Shown piece after piece: positions 44,556-54,275 of a stretch of 64,000 nucleotides of DNA (position 1 is its first letter; each line of letters opens with the position of its first letter). Source of the DNA: Bog-473 sp963738135 (GTDB lineage: Bacteria; Actinomycetota; Acidimicrobiia; Acidimicrobiales; RAAP-2); the NCBI GenBank assembly GCA_963738135.1, contig CAVTVK010000001.1, forward strand, positions 434,001-498,000. The letters are read 5' to 3'. A program made the position numbers and the translations under genes. The notes below the pieces were generated by a model that made no database searches, was not told where the DNA came from, and worked only from the letters and a program-made list of their open reading frames with translations.

Positions 44556-47483
44556 TCATGTAGTGACGGTTTGGCCGGATCGACTGATGGCGGTGGTGTC
44601 GGTGCCCAGGTAGCTCGCAATGACGAGGGGGTTCTCACGGATGTCCTCCGGGGTCCCAGTGGCGATGACGGAGCCGGCATCCATGGCGTACACCCGGTCG
44701 CAGAGACCCATGAGCATCGGCATGTCGTGCTCGATGATCAAAATTGTGCAGTCCAGGTCATCGCGAATCCGACGCACGAGGGGGGAAAATGCCTCTGCTT
44801 CTCGCTGGGCCACCCCAGCGGTCGGCTCGTCCAACAGAAGGAGTCGGGGCTCGGTCGCCACCTGTGCCGCAAGGTCGCAGATTCTGCGCATACCAGTCGA
44901 GAGTTCGGAGGTCAGAGCGTCCGCCCACGGACCGAGCCCAAAGGCCTCGACGATCTCGAGTGCCCGCCCGCGGCTATCGCGCTCCGCTGAGCGCACCCAG
45001 GGCGCCCCGACCATCGCCGGAAGAAGGAGGGTTCTGACCCGCCGCGACGTTGCCACCTGGACGGTCTCCGTCACCGTCAGGCCGGCGAAAAGCGATGCGT
45101 CCTGGAAGCTCCTCGCCAGTCCATAGCGAGCACGCACATCCGGCGACCGACGAGCGACCTCGTGGCCGAACAGTCGTATTGACCCCTGATCCGGACGGAT
45201 CACGCCGCTGATGGTGTTCATCAGCGTCGTCTTGCCGGCACCGTTCGGGCCGATGAGGCCGACGATCTCCCCAGGGGGCACCTCGATCGATGTGTCTCTG
45301 AGTGCTGCGATGCCACCGAAGTGGACGGCGACGCCATCGACCACGAGAGGCAATGCCCCCGCGACGGGTGTCGTGGTTGAGCGCTCGCCCCACTTCCGGC
45401 CGTCCTGATGGCGCCCAATGGTGGCGAAGCTGACGCTGGCAGCGGCTCGCTCGATCGCTGTACTCGGTACCGGAGCCAATGGCTGACGGTCAGCCGCGGA
45501 GGAAGCCTTTCCATTGGCCGGCGTCTCCGCGCTGGTGGTGGCAGTGAGGCGCTCCGCCTTCTTGTTGAGGTGACCCTGCCACCACTCTTGCGCCTGGCCG
45601 GCGATGCCGTTGGGGAACTGCATCATGGAGCCAATGACGCTGATGCCGCCCACGAAGAGAAAGAACCCCACGTTCTGACCGATAGAGCCCAGCAGACTGC
45701 TCAGGTGTGGCGCGATAAAGAAAGTGCTCATGTAGAGGAGCACCGCTGCGGCGACCGCACCGCCGAGCGATCCGAGGCCTCCGACGACGGGGATGGCCAA
45801 CAGGGCGATGGAGATATCTGCGTCGAAATAGGTCGGCGTGACGCTCTGCCAGGCGGCCGCAAACAAGACGCCGGCCGAAGACGCAACGAAGCCCGAGAGC
45901 GCCAGCACTCGCAACTTGACCGTCACGGGCTTGATCCCGAACGATGAGACGGCTCGTTCGTTGTCCCGGACCGCGATGATGGTCCGTCCCACGGCAGACC
46001 GACGCAGGGTGGCTGCGGCCGCCATCACCAGGACGAGCACGACGAGCGCGACGTAGTACAGGGACAGTTGCGAGCCGATGAATCCGAAGCCCGGTAGGAC
46101 CGTCATCGCCTGGACCGGCTCGTTGAACGGCGTACTGCCTCCCAACCAGCCCTGCTGGTAGAGCCAGTCCGGTCCGATCACCGCCAAGCCAAGCGTGGTT
46201 ACTGCCAGCGTCAGCCCGCGCACCCGCAGTGCCGGCAGCCCGATGGCGACCATGACGAAGGCACCGACAAGTCCGGCGACCACCAGGAGCTCCACGATGC
46301 TCCACCCGGATTCTCCGGCCCATTTCGCCGTCACATACGAGCCGATTCCGACCACGGCGAATTGACCAAGGCTGACCTGGCCGGCCCATCCGACCAGCAT
46401 CGTCAGCGACACCCCGATCAGCGCGTAGATCAACACCAGCACGAGCAGAAACTGATTGGCCTTGAAATACGGCAGGAGCGGAAACACCACGGCGACGACC
46501 AGTGACCCACCAATCAACCACCTGATCCCGTTGCGAAGGAACGGCGACCCTCGCAACACTTCGGGCACCCGGAGACCGGGGCGTTCGGGCACGGCGGCCC
46601 CTTCTGCAGCGAACGCCCTTCCAATTGCTGTGCCACGCACCAAGATCGCCACCAGGATCACTGCGAACACTGCGAGTTCGGCGGTGCCCGTGTTGCTCGT
46701 CTTCGCGGCCACCACCTGGTACACGATGCCCAAGCCCAGCCCGCCGGCCACGGCGATGGGGAACGAGAGAAATGCGCCGAACGCCGCTGCCCCCATCGTC
46801 AACGCGAGCAGGTAGGGACCAAGGGCCTGTGCATTGAACGAGGTCGTAGCCGGTCCGTTGAGGATCGCAGCCAGGGCGGACAGACCACCGGCGATGCCCC
46901 AGGTGATCAGGCTGACCCGGGACACTGAGATTCCGCAGAGTCGGGCAGCGTCAGGGTTGCCGGCTGCCGCCCGGATCTGCTTCCCGATCGACGTGAACTC
47001 GAGGTAGATCGTCAGGAGCACGAGGATCGCGGGCACAGCAATCAGTGTGAGAAGGGACATGCCACTCAACACCACTCCGCCAAGCTGCACGTTCGAACTG
47101 AACGGCTGTGGGAACGGCGCGGTCGAGGTTGGGATCAGACCCGGGACGTAAGTAAGGGCCAGCAGCACCTGGCTCACACCGATGGTGAGGATGAGGAGGC
47201 GTACCGGAGACTTGGTCCTGCGCCGGACCGGGGCGATGATGAAACGCTCGACCAACAGACCCGTGGCGATCCCCACGATGACGCACGGGACCAGAGACAC
47301 CCACCAGTTCCAGCCCCAGTCATTGACCACCTTGAGCAGCAACACAGCGGACAACACCCCGAGTTGCGCGTGCGCCAGATTCAGGAAGCGATTCGCGCGG
47401 TAGACCAGGACGAATCCCACGGCCAGTAGGGCGATGATCAGCCCGTTCAGGATTCCCAGAACGAACGTCCCCGAGCTCACCAT
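44556..47483 (-). CDS. LivH-LivM-LivG fusion: permease-permease-ATPase of branched-chain-type ABC transporter
   Basis: One 975-residue frame joins three normally separate subunits. Residues about 1-290 are LivH (VYRANRFLNLAHAQLGVLSA). Residues about 310-640 are LivM (LVGWAGQVSLGQFAVVGIGSY, LPALRVRGLTLAVTTLGLA). A low-complexity linker at about 650-720 precedes LivG, with Walker A GLIGPNGAGKTTLMN, signature ELSTGMRRICDLAAQVA and Walker B LLLLDEPTAGVAQ. With LivF and a binding protein downstream it forms a complete importer for amino-acid-like or carboxylate ligands. Such fusions are known in actinobacteria. Confidence 0.92.
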   Translation of the reverse strand: MVSSGTFVLGILNGLIIALLAVGFVLVYRANRFLNLAHAQLGVLSAVLLLKVVNDWGWNWWVSLVPCVIVGIATGLLVERFIIAPVRRRTKSPVRLLILTIGVSQVLLALTYVPGLIPTSTAPFPQPFSSNVQLGGVVLSGMSLLTLIAVPAILVLLTIYLEFTSIGKQIRAAAGNPDAARLCGISVSRVSLITWGIAGGLSALAAILNGPATTSFNAQALGPYLLALTMGAAAFGAFLSFPIAVAGGLGLGIVYQVVAAKTSNTGTAELAVFAVILVAILVRGTAIGRAFAAEGAAVPERPGLRVPEVLRGSPFLRNGIRWLIGGSLVVAVVFPLLPYFKANQFLLVLVLIYALIGVSLTMLVGWAGQVSLGQFAVVGIGSYVTAKWAGESGWSIVELLVVAGLVGAFVMVAIGLPALRVRGLTLAVTTLGLAVIGPDWLYQQGWLGGSTPFNEPVQAMTVLPGFGFIGSQLSLYYVALVVLVLVMAAAATLRRSAVGRTIIAVRDNERAVSSFGIKPVTVKLRVLALSGFVASSAGVLFAAAWQSVTPTYFDADISIALLAIPVVGGLGSLGGAVAAAVLLYMSTFFIAPHLSSLLGSIGQNVGFFLFVGGISVIGSMMQFPNGIAGQAQEWWQGHLNKKAERLTATTSAETPANGKASSAADRQPLAPVPSTAIERAAASVSFATIGRHQDGRKWGERSTTTPVAGALPLVVDGVAVHFGGIAALRDTSIEVPPGEIVGLIGPNGAGKTTLMNTISGVIRPDQGSIRLFGHEVARRSPDVRARYGLARSFQDASLFAGLTVTETVQVATSRRVRTLLLPAMVGAPWVRSAERDSRGRALEIVEAFGLGPWADALTSELSTGMRRICDLAAQVATEPRLLLLDEPTAGVAQREAEAFSPLVRRIRDDLDCTILIIEHDMPMLMGLCDRVYAMDAGSVIATGTPEDIRENPLVIASYLGTDTTAISRSGQTVTT

Positions 47484-47642
47484 GGCGGCTCGGCTTTGAC
47501 CGCCACCTGGCCAAGGCAGCGCCCTGCGTTCACTGTCGCTACGGATGGATAGACCCTGGCCAGCGCTTTTGTGATCACAGCCCGTCCCCCGGAAGCCCTT
47601 TCCAGTGCAGTCACCCGAGATCTCAGGCGCCCCACCTTTTTA

Positions 47643-47666
47643 CATAGATCTCGATATCAATGTCAA
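47643..47666 (-). promoter_or_regulatory. Promoter/operator for the ABC transporter operon
   Basis: On the minus strand TTGACATTGATATCGA (47666-47651) repeats the motif at 29376. TTGACA is the -35 box, but the -10 17 bases on (GTAAAA) is weak. It lies about 165 bases before the LivHMG start. The rest of the 47484-47775 gap shows no gene. Confidence 0.55.
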
Positions 47667-47854
47667 CTTCAGTATATGACTGCTCCCTGGCGATTCCAAG
47701 GAAGTTCATCGAGCCAGTCCGGCTCCCCTCCGGACTCAAACGAAAAGCTAGCTGAGCTGCCGCCGTATTTCCCTGTCACCTGGGCCAGGTGACGGCAGCG
47801 TGTTCGTGCAGCGGCGGCAGGACCTCGGCGAAGAGACGATCCAGCACCGGTTGC

Positions 47855-48721
47855 TCAGGAGGCTCCGCCCGTGACGGGGAGGAAGACGAAGTGACGTGCG
47901 CCGGCGTCGTAGAACGCCTGGAGCTTTGCCGTCACCTCCCCCACCGTTCCCGCAGCAGCTACGCGGTCGATCATTGCTTGGACATCCTGGTTGTAGGCGC
48001 CTCCAATGCTCCGAGCCGCTTCTTCTCGCGCAACTTCACCGTCCGGCCCGATATTGAGGAAGACCCACACGCACCAATGGAACCCGGCCAAATCCCGCTC
48101 TGCCTGCTCGGCGACCTCATTGATCGTCCGCACCGACTCGGCGTATCGGCGGGGCGAGTACATGTAGGGAAACCATCCGTCACCCAGCAGGGCCGCCCGC
48201 CGCATTGACGGCTTCTTGCGCCCGGCGACCACGATTGGCGGGCCGCCGGGCTGTATCGGAGGGGGGTGAATCCTCACGGCCCCCATGTCGTAGTAGCGAC
48301 CCCGGTGAGTGACCTCGGAGGCCGTCCAGAACCGCCGAAGCAGCGGGATGATCTCGTTGGTCCGGCTTCCTCGTTCCTCGATTGGAACCTGGACCGCACG
48401 AAATTCCTGCGGGTACTCACCCCCAACGCCAACGCCCAAAATGAGGCGCCCTCCGGTGACACGGTCGAGGTCGGCAATCTGCTTTGCCACGAGCGCCGGT
48501 GGATAGAGCGGAAGCAGGAGAATCGAACTGCCCACGACCACGCGCTCCGTCACGGCGGCCAAACGCGTCAGGCCGACCACCACCTCCGGGCTCGGGTTGC
48601 TCGACGAGATGTGACCGCCTACCCAGAGCGAATCGATGGGACGGGCTTCCAGGTCCTGTGCGTGCCGACGATCCCCGGTTGTGACGATCCCAACCTGGAT
48701 GTCACTTTCGCCATCTCCCAC
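47855..48721 (-). CDS. LLM-class flavin/F420-dependent oxidoreductase, C-terminus probably frameshifted
   Basis: The 288-residue luciferase-like protein has DIQVGIVTTGDRRHA, VVVGSSILLLPLYPPALVAKQ, GRLILGVGVGGEYPQEF and PPIVVAGRKKPSMRRAALLGDGWF in two pieces. These point to the F420-binding LLM subgroup. It stops at VFLPVTGGAS, but the next frame continues EQPVLDRLFAEVLPPLHEHAA to a stop at 47776. That is the usual family end, so a single-base shift near 47860 removes about 25 residues. The core is complete. The substrate is unknown. Confidence 0.82.
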   Translation of the reverse strand: MGDGESDIQVGIVTTGDRRHAQDLEARPIDSLWVGGHISSSNPSPEVVVGLTRLAAVTERVVVGSSILLLPLYPPALVAKQIADLDRVTGGRLILGVGVGGEYPQEFRAVQVPIEERGSRTNEIIPLLRRFWTASEVTHRGRYYDMGAVRIHPPPIQPGGPPIVVAGRKKPSMRRAALLGDGWFPYMYSPRRYAESVRTINEVAEQAERDLAGFHWCVWVFLNIGPDGEVAREEAARSIGGAYNQDVQAMIDRVAAAGTVGEVTAKLQAFYDAGARHFVFLPVTGGAS

Positions 48722-48849
48722 GGAAACCTCTCTTCGAGTACGCAGCCATCCGGCCCTCGTCCTGGCGCCGGTTCGAACCGACCATGGGAACGCTACCGAA
48801 CTTGATATCGGAGTCGAATACTGGCCGGCTCAGCGTTACAGTGCCTCCT

Positions 48850-50493
48850 ATGGCTACGCGAAACAGCAGCTCTGTGGACCGCTGGCAATTGCGCAACGTC
48901 CCGGAGGCCCTGGTGCGTCAATACGTCTCCGAAGGTTGGTGGACTGACGACACCTTGGGCGACATGGTCGCCGAGGGCCTGGGCGCGATGCCAGACGCGA
49001 CCTTCGCCGTACATTCGGCGATCAGGCCTTGGCGCGGCACCGTCGCCGACGTCGACCGCGACGCTCGACGCTTCGCTGGATGGCTGCGCGACAACAACAT
49101 CGGGCCGGGCGACATCGTGGCGTTCCAGCTTCCAAACTGGGTCGAGGCCGCAGTCACATTCTGGGGTGCCGCCTACGCCGGCGCCGTCGTCGTGCCGATC
49201 GTGCACTTCTACGGGACAAACGAGCTCGAGTACATCCTCCGCGTCACCGAGCCCGCTCTGGTTGTTACCGCAGACCGTTTCGGTAATGCCGACTACACGT
49301 CCTCTTACGCGGAATTACTGGGTGACCTCGGAGCCCCCTGGGCCGTCGTGGGCGCATCCGACCCAGACGGGCTCCCGGCGCATGCCACTCCCTTTCAGCG
49401 GCTCCTGGATGCGGAACCGATCGACCAGCCCGTGGTCGTCGACCCTGATGGGCCGGCACTGGTCGCCTTCACGTCGGGCACGACCCGGGATCCGAAGGGG
49501 GTGATCCATTCCCATCGGACAATTGGGTTCGAAGCCCGCCAACTCAGCGAACTCTCGCCTTCGGGCGGCCCCCCCTCGATTACCGGGGCCCCGGTTGGCC
49601 ATTTCATGGGAATGCTGAGCGCGTTCTTGTGCTCGCTCGTCCGCCAAGACGAGATCAACCTCCTGGACGTGTGGAACCCAGCAGAGGTGTTACGGCTCAT
49701 GAGCGAGGAGGGGCTCGGGGTTGCGGGCGGCGCGACCTATTTCGTGACCAGCGTGCTGGACCACCCGGACTTCACCGAAGGGCACCTCAGGTTCATGCCC
49801 TATGCAGGACTCGGCGGTTCCCCGGTGCCGGTCGCCTTCACGGAGCGAGCGTCGAAACTCGGGATCAAGGTCTACCGCTCCTACGGCAGTACGGAACAGC
49901 CTTCCATTACCGGCTCCCACGTCGACGAGCCCGAGCAGAAGCGACTCGCCACCGATGGCCGTCCGCTCCCTGGCGTCGAGATACTGCTCGACGATGAAGG
50001 CCAGATTCTCAGTCGAGGTCCCGAGCTCTTCTTGGGCTACACCGACGCGGAGCTCAGCGCCACGGTGTTCGACGCGGACGGGTGGTACCACACAGGTGAC
50101 GTGGGTGTCATCGACGCCGACGGCTACCTCACCATCACCGATCGGATCTCAGATGTGATCATCCGGGGCGGCGAGAATATTTCCGCCCAGGAAGTTGAAG
50201 AGCTGCTCTTGGGTATCGGTTCGGTTCTGGAGGTAGCCGTCGTCGCCGAACCCGACGCCCGGCTCGGTGAGCGTGCGGTCGCGATTGTGCGCATGCGGGA
50301 GGGCGTCGGCGCACCGTCGTTGGAGCAAGTTCGTGAGCACCTTGCGGCCGGCCATCTCACCAAACAGAAATGGCCTGAGTCGGTGCGGGCCGTCACGGAG
50401 TTCCCGCGTACCCCGTCCGGCAAGGTCCAGAAGTTTCGACTGCGCCAGCAACTGCGAGAGGGTCAGCTCGAGAACGAATGGACCGGCGTCTGA
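48850..50493 (+). CDS. Acyl-CoA synthetase (AMP-binding)
   Basis: I chose ATG 48850 (MATRNSSSVDRWQLRN); TTACAG just upstream suggests a near-leaderless transcript. The 547-residue enzyme has VAFTSGTTRDPKGVIHSH, RSYGSTEQPSITG, DGWYHTGDVGVIDADGYL, RISDVIIRGGENI and PRTPSGKVQKFRL with the catalytic Lys. It resembles cyclohexanecarboxylate/steroid-type ligases of the FadD group. It would activate a pathway acid to its CoA ester and stands at the head of the 50.6-58.8 kb gene set. Confidence 0.9.
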   Translation: MATRNSSSVDRWQLRNVPEALVRQYVSEGWWTDDTLGDMVAEGLGAMPDATFAVHSAIRPWRGTVADVDRDARRFAGWLRDNNIGPGDIVAFQLPNWVEAAVTFWGAAYAGAVVVPIVHFYGTNELEYILRVTEPALVVTADRFGNADYTSSYAELLGDLGAPWAVVGASDPDGLPAHATPFQRLLDAEPIDQPVVVDPDGPALVAFTSGTTRDPKGVIHSHRTIGFEARQLSELSPSGGPPSITGAPVGHFMGMLSAFLCSLVRQDEINLLDVWNPAEVLRLMSEEGLGVAGGATYFVTSVLDHPDFTEGHLRFMPYAGLGGSPVPVAFTERASKLGIKVYRSYGSTEQPSITGSHVDEPEQKRLATDGRPLPGVEILLDDEGQILSRGPELFLGYTDAELSATVFDADGWYHTGDVGVIDADGYLTITDRISDVIIRGGENISAQEVEELLLGIGSVLEVAVVAEPDARLGERAVAIVRMREGVGAPSLEQVREHLAAGHLTKQKWPESVRAVTEFPRTPSGKVQKFRLRQQLREGQLENEWTGV

Positions 50494-50532
50494 ATGCCCG
50501 GACGACCAGCCACAATGCAGGCAAGGACAAAC

Positions 50533-50561
50533 TTGACATTGACACAGGTTCACGCTTTAGT
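50533..50561 (+). promoter_or_regulatory. Promoter of the ALDH-P450 operon
   Basis: TTGACA (50533-50538), 17-base spacer and TTTAGT (50556-50561) form a good promoter 36 bases before the ALDH start. The sequence after -35 (TTGACAC) resembles the half of the 29376 palindrome, but the second half is missing. Confidence 0.6.
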
Positions 50562-50596
50562 GTCTTAGGTAGAACGACGTTCTGATTGGGGGCTCC

Positions 50597-52063
50597 ATGG
50601 GAATAATTGACGGGCGGCGCTCGTATATCGCGGGCCGCTGGGTCGAGGGTGAACGCTCCTTCGAGGTGGAGAACCCTGCAAACGAATCCTGCTTGGCCGT
50701 GGCCGCCGTCACCCCGTTCCCGGAGGTCCAGCGGGCGATCGCGGAGGCACGACAGTCATTCGATCAGGGTGTCTGGGCGGACCTGCCGGTTGCCGAGCGG
50801 GCCAAGATCCTCCATGCCTTGCTCGACCACGTTGAGGCGTCGCAAGAGACCCTGATCGACACGATCATGGGCGAGGCAGGGCAGCCGCGCATGATGGCTC
50901 AGGGCGCACAGGTCGCTATGGGGCTGACACTCGGTCGACAGACGATCGACCTCTACCAAGCCCTCTCTCACGAGGAAGCGAATCCGGTTCCGCTGGACGA
51001 CCTCGTACGCGGCAAGGTCACATTGAGCATCCGTCGCCACGAGCCGATCGGCGTGGTGAGTGCGATTACCCCTTACAACGGCGCCATCATCATGGCGTTT
51101 CAGAAGCTGATCCCGGCGTTGATGGCCGGGAACTCCGTGATCCTTCGACCGAGTCCCCTCACTCCCCTTTCGTCACTGGTCTTTGGCACAGCGGCCGAGG
51201 CCGCCGGACTCCCGGCCGGCGTTTTGAGCGTCGTGGTCGAGGACGGGGCCGAAGGGGCGGAACTGCTCACGACCGATTCCGCTATCGACATGGTGTCGTT
51301 CACGGGATCGACGGCGGTAGGGAGACAGATCCTGGCTCAAGCTGCCCCAACCGTGAAGCGGGTGTCCCTGGAACTCGGCGGGAAATCGGCGCAGATCTAT
51401 CTCGACGACGCCGTTGAGCGAGCAGGAATGGGGGCGATGGCGGTCGTCGCCATGACCTCTGGACAGGCCTGTGTCGCGGCGACTCGCATGCTCGTGCCGA
51501 ACGAACGCAAGGCCGAAGTCATTGAGTCCGTGTGCGCCACCTACGGCATGATCTCGGTCGGCGACCCTTCGGATCCCGCGAATCTCATGGGGCCTCTGAT
51601 CAGTGCCGGCCAAAGAGAGCGTTGCGAGCGGTACATCGCCCTCGCCGAGGAGCACGGGGCCAAGGTCGCCTTCGGTGGTGGGCGCCCGGCTGGACTCGGG
51701 AAGGGCTACTACGTCGAGCCCACCGTCCTGGACCTGCCGGACAACACCAACCCGGCCGCGCGAGATGAGATCTTCGGTCCGGTGATCGGCATTTTGGGCT
51801 ACGACGACCTGGACGACGCCGTGCACATCGCCAACGACAGTCCGTACGGCTTGGCCGGTCAGGTCTATGGCGCGGACGTCGCCGCTGCGACAGCGGTGGC
51901 CCGGCGCATTCGAGCCGGCGCGGTCACCGTCAACTCGGGCGTGTTCAGTGCGTACGCCCCAGCCGGGGGCTACAAGCAAAGCGGTCTCGGGCGCGAGCGA
52001 GGAACCGATGGAATCCGTGAATTCCAAGAAGTGAAGCACATAGCGATCGGAGAGCTGAAATGA
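50597..52063 (+). CDS. Aldehyde dehydrogenase
   Basis: The 488-residue enzyme has GVVSAITPYNGAIIMAFQK, SFTGSTAVGRQI, LELGGKSAQIYLDD (general-base Glu) and SGQACVAATRM (catalytic Cys). It oxidises an aldehyde to acid with NAD(P). TTGGGGGCTCC before the ATG is the ribosome binding site. It is the first gene of a chain in which every stop overlaps the next start by 4-8 bases, so all are co-translated. Confidence 0.93.
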   Translation: MGIIDGRRSYIAGRWVEGERSFEVENPANESCLAVAAVTPFPEVQRAIAEARQSFDQGVWADLPVAERAKILHALLDHVEASQETLIDTIMGEAGQPRMMAQGAQVAMGLTLGRQTIDLYQALSHEEANPVPLDDLVRGKVTLSIRRHEPIGVVSAITPYNGAIIMAFQKLIPALMAGNSVILRPSPLTPLSSLVFGTAAEAAGLPAGVLSVVVEDGAEGAELLTTDSAIDMVSFTGSTAVGRQILAQAAPTVKRVSLELGGKSAQIYLDDAVERAGMGAMAVVAMTSGQACVAATRMLVPNERKAEVIESVCATYGMISVGDPSDPANLMGPLISAGQRERCERYIALAEEHGAKVAFGGGRPAGLGKGYYVEPTVLDLPDNTNPAARDEIFGPVIGILGYDDLDDAVHIANDSPYGLAGQVYGADVAAATAVARRIRAGAVTVNSGVFSAYAPAGGYKQSGLGRERGTDGIREFQEVKHIAIGELK

Positions 52064-53268
52064 ACGATTCACTGAATCTTGACTGGCTGATCTCGGTCGA
52101 CGACCACATTCTGGAGCCGCAGAACCTCTGGGTGGACCGCGTCGCAGCGAAGGACCGTGACCGTGCGCCACACATGGAAACCGTGAACGGCCTGGAGGTC
52201 TGGGTCTATGACGGCAAGAACTTTCCCACTTCAGGTCTCAGCGCCGTCGTCGGGAAATCGAAGGAGGAGTTCAGTCCGGAGCCTCTGTCCTATGCCGAAA
52301 TGCGTCCTGGCTGTTACGACGCAAAGGCTCGCCTCGAAGACATGGATCGATCGGGAGTCCTTGCGTCCCTCTGCTTCCCGACTCTCCCGCGCTTCTGTGG
52401 CCAGCTGTTCATGGAAGCGAGCGATCGCGAGTTCGGCTTCGAGTGCCTGCAGCACTACAACGACTGGCTGATCGAGGAGTGGTGTGGAGTAGCGCCTGGT
52501 CGGTACATTCCGCTGATGCTGATCCCCATGTGGGATCCCACGCTGGCGGTCAAAGAGATGGAGCGGATGGCCGCCAAGGGCGTCACGGCCTTCGCCTTCT
52601 CCGAGAATCCCGAACCTCTCGGGCTTCCGACGATCCATGACACCAATGGATATTGGGAGCCCGTGATGGCGGCCGCTAACGAGCTGGAGATGGTGGTCTG
52701 CATGCACGTTGGCTCATCTTCCACGCTTCCCCAGATATCAAAGGACGCGCCCTTCATGGCCAACCTCACGTGGGGCGCATCGCGAACTTCGGGAACGATG
52801 TTGGCCTGGCTGTTCAGCGGCCTCTTCCAGAGGTACCCCAATCTGAAGATTGCGCTCTCGGAGGGCGAGGTCGGCTGGATCCCCTACTTCTTGGAGCGGG
52901 CCGAGCAGGTGCTCGACAAGCAGCGTTACTGGGTCATGCGAGGCGTGACGTTCATGGAGCATGCCGGGAGCAGCGTGAACTTCGACGAACTCGACATTCG
53001 AGCGTCATTCCGAGATCACGTCTACGGGTGCTTCATTGAAGATCACCACGGTGTCGCTAGCCTCAGCGAGATCGGTGAGAACAACGTGATGTGCGAGACG
53101 GACTACCCACACTCGGACTCGACCTGGCCTGATTGCATCGGCACGGCGAAGCGGGTCATCAAGGATCTGACTCCGGAACTCCAATACAAGATCCTCCGGG
53201 GTAACGCTGAGAAGCTCTACCGATTCACGCCGGCCGAGGCGCCTGCGGCGACTCCCATCGGAGCGTGA
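52060..53268 (+). CDS. Amidohydrolase family 2 protein
   Basis: The ATG overlaps the ALDH stop. The 402-residue protein has SVDDHILEPQNLW (first metal motif), VCMHVGSSSTLP and CETDYPHSDSTWPD. It is a PF04909 amidohydrolase like 33256-34446, though the two are only distantly similar. In actinobacterial operons such proteins often accompany P450 and CoA genes in ring or side-chain catabolism; the reaction (hydrolysis, decarboxylation, C-C cleavage) is open. Confidence 0.88.
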   Translation: MNDSLNLDWLISVDDHILEPQNLWVDRVAAKDRDRAPHMETVNGLEVWVYDGKNFPTSGLSAVVGKSKEEFSPEPLSYAEMRPGCYDAKARLEDMDRSGVLASLCFPTLPRFCGQLFMEASDREFGFECLQHYNDWLIEEWCGVAPGRYIPLMLIPMWDPTLAVKEMERMAAKGVTAFAFSENPEPLGLPTIHDTNGYWEPVMAAANELEMVVCMHVGSSSTLPQISKDAPFMANLTWGASRTSGTMLAWLFSGLFQRYPNLKIALSEGEVGWIPYFLERAEQVLDKQRYWVMRGVTFMEHAGSSVNFDELDIRASFRDHVYGCFIEDHHGVASLSEIGENNVMCETDYPHSDSTWPDCIGTAKRVIKDLTPELQYKILRGNAEKLYRFTPAEAPAATPIGA

Positions 53269-53498
53269 CAGCGACCGAATCGGAAAAGAACTGGTCCGTC
53301 GTCATCGACCGAGAACTGTGCATGGGGTCAGGCCTCTGCATCACCTACGCGCCAGGGACGTTCGAGCACGACGAGGAGGCCCGGGCTGTTCTCCGGACTC
53401 CGACCACCGACAATGTTGACGAAGTTCGTTCCGCCGTTGAGGCGTGTCCGACCGGAGCCATCCAGCTCATCACCCACGAAGGGGAGTCGAATCAATGA
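53265..53498 (+). CDS. Ferredoxin, 3Fe-4S type, P450 partner
   Basis: GTG 53265 overlaps the amidohydrolase stop. The 77-residue protein has DRELCMGSGLCITYAPGTF and AVEACPTGAIQLI. This gives three cluster cysteines, with Gly at the fourth position of CxxG, as in single [3Fe-4S] ferredoxins that donate electrons to P450s. The cytochrome P450 is two genes downstream. No ferredoxin reductase is encoded in the window. Confidence 0.92.
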   Translation: MTATESEKNWSVVIDRELCMGSGLCITYAPGTFEHDEEARAVLRTPTTDNVDEVRSAVEACPTGAIQLITHEGESNQ

Positions 53499-54275
53499 GA
53501 CTTGAGGGAAAGAATGCCGTCATCACGGGAGCGGGGTCCGGCGTCGGGCGAGCCTCCGCACTTCGCTTCGCAGAAGAGGGCGCTCGGGTCGTCTGCGCCG
53601 ACCTCGACGCCGGGAGCGCCAAGGAAACGGTCAGCCTCATTGAGGACGCCGGTGGCACGGCGGTCTCGGTCGCAGCGGATGTGTCGAAGGAAGACGACGT
53701 TATCGCCATGCTCGGCGCGGCCGTCGAACAATTACGGTGCGCTCGACATCCTCTACAACAATGTCGGCATTCCTACGCCGCGGCTGGGCATGCTGTTCGA
53801 GGAACACTCGCTCGAGGATTTCCAGCGCCTCATCGGCGTCAACCTCGGTGGTGTCTTTCTCGGCTCGAAACACGCCGTCATCCGTTTCAAGGAACAAGGA
53901 TCCGGCGGAGTGATCCTGAACACCGGCTCGGTCGCCGGTCTGGTCGGTTGGGGGGGATCCGTTTACGGCTCCACCAAAGGCGGTGTCCACCAACTGACCA
54001 AGGCCCTTGCCGTCGAGGCTGCGCCATTCGGCATTCGCGTGAACGCCATCTGTCCGGCTGGGATGCCCTACACGGGCTTCATGGCTGCAGGCGGCCTGAC
54101 TGTCACGCAAGAGGCGATGCAGCAGGTCGGCGAACAAGTGGGTTCCAGCCATCCGTTGGGGCGACCGATCACCGCCGAAGACTGCGCCGAGGCCGCAGTC
54201 TTCCTGTGCAGCGATGAGGCCATCAACATCACCGGCGTGCTGCTGCCCGTCGACGGAGGCTACGTCGCCAAATGA
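53495..54275 (+). pseudogene. SDR with one frameshift inside an otherwise intact operon
   Basis: ATG 53495 overlaps the ferredoxin stop and encodes MRLEGKNAVITGAGSGVGRA through AAVEQ. At about 53728-53736 (CAATTACGGT, where CAATACGGT is expected) the frame changes. GALDILYNNVGIP, NTGSVAGLVG, YGSTKGGVHQ and VLLPVDGGYVAK follow in the other frame. The shifted frame ends at a TGA overlapping the P450 ATG, so operon coupling is preserved. I think the gene is functional and the extra base is an error or very recent. Confidence 0.82.
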
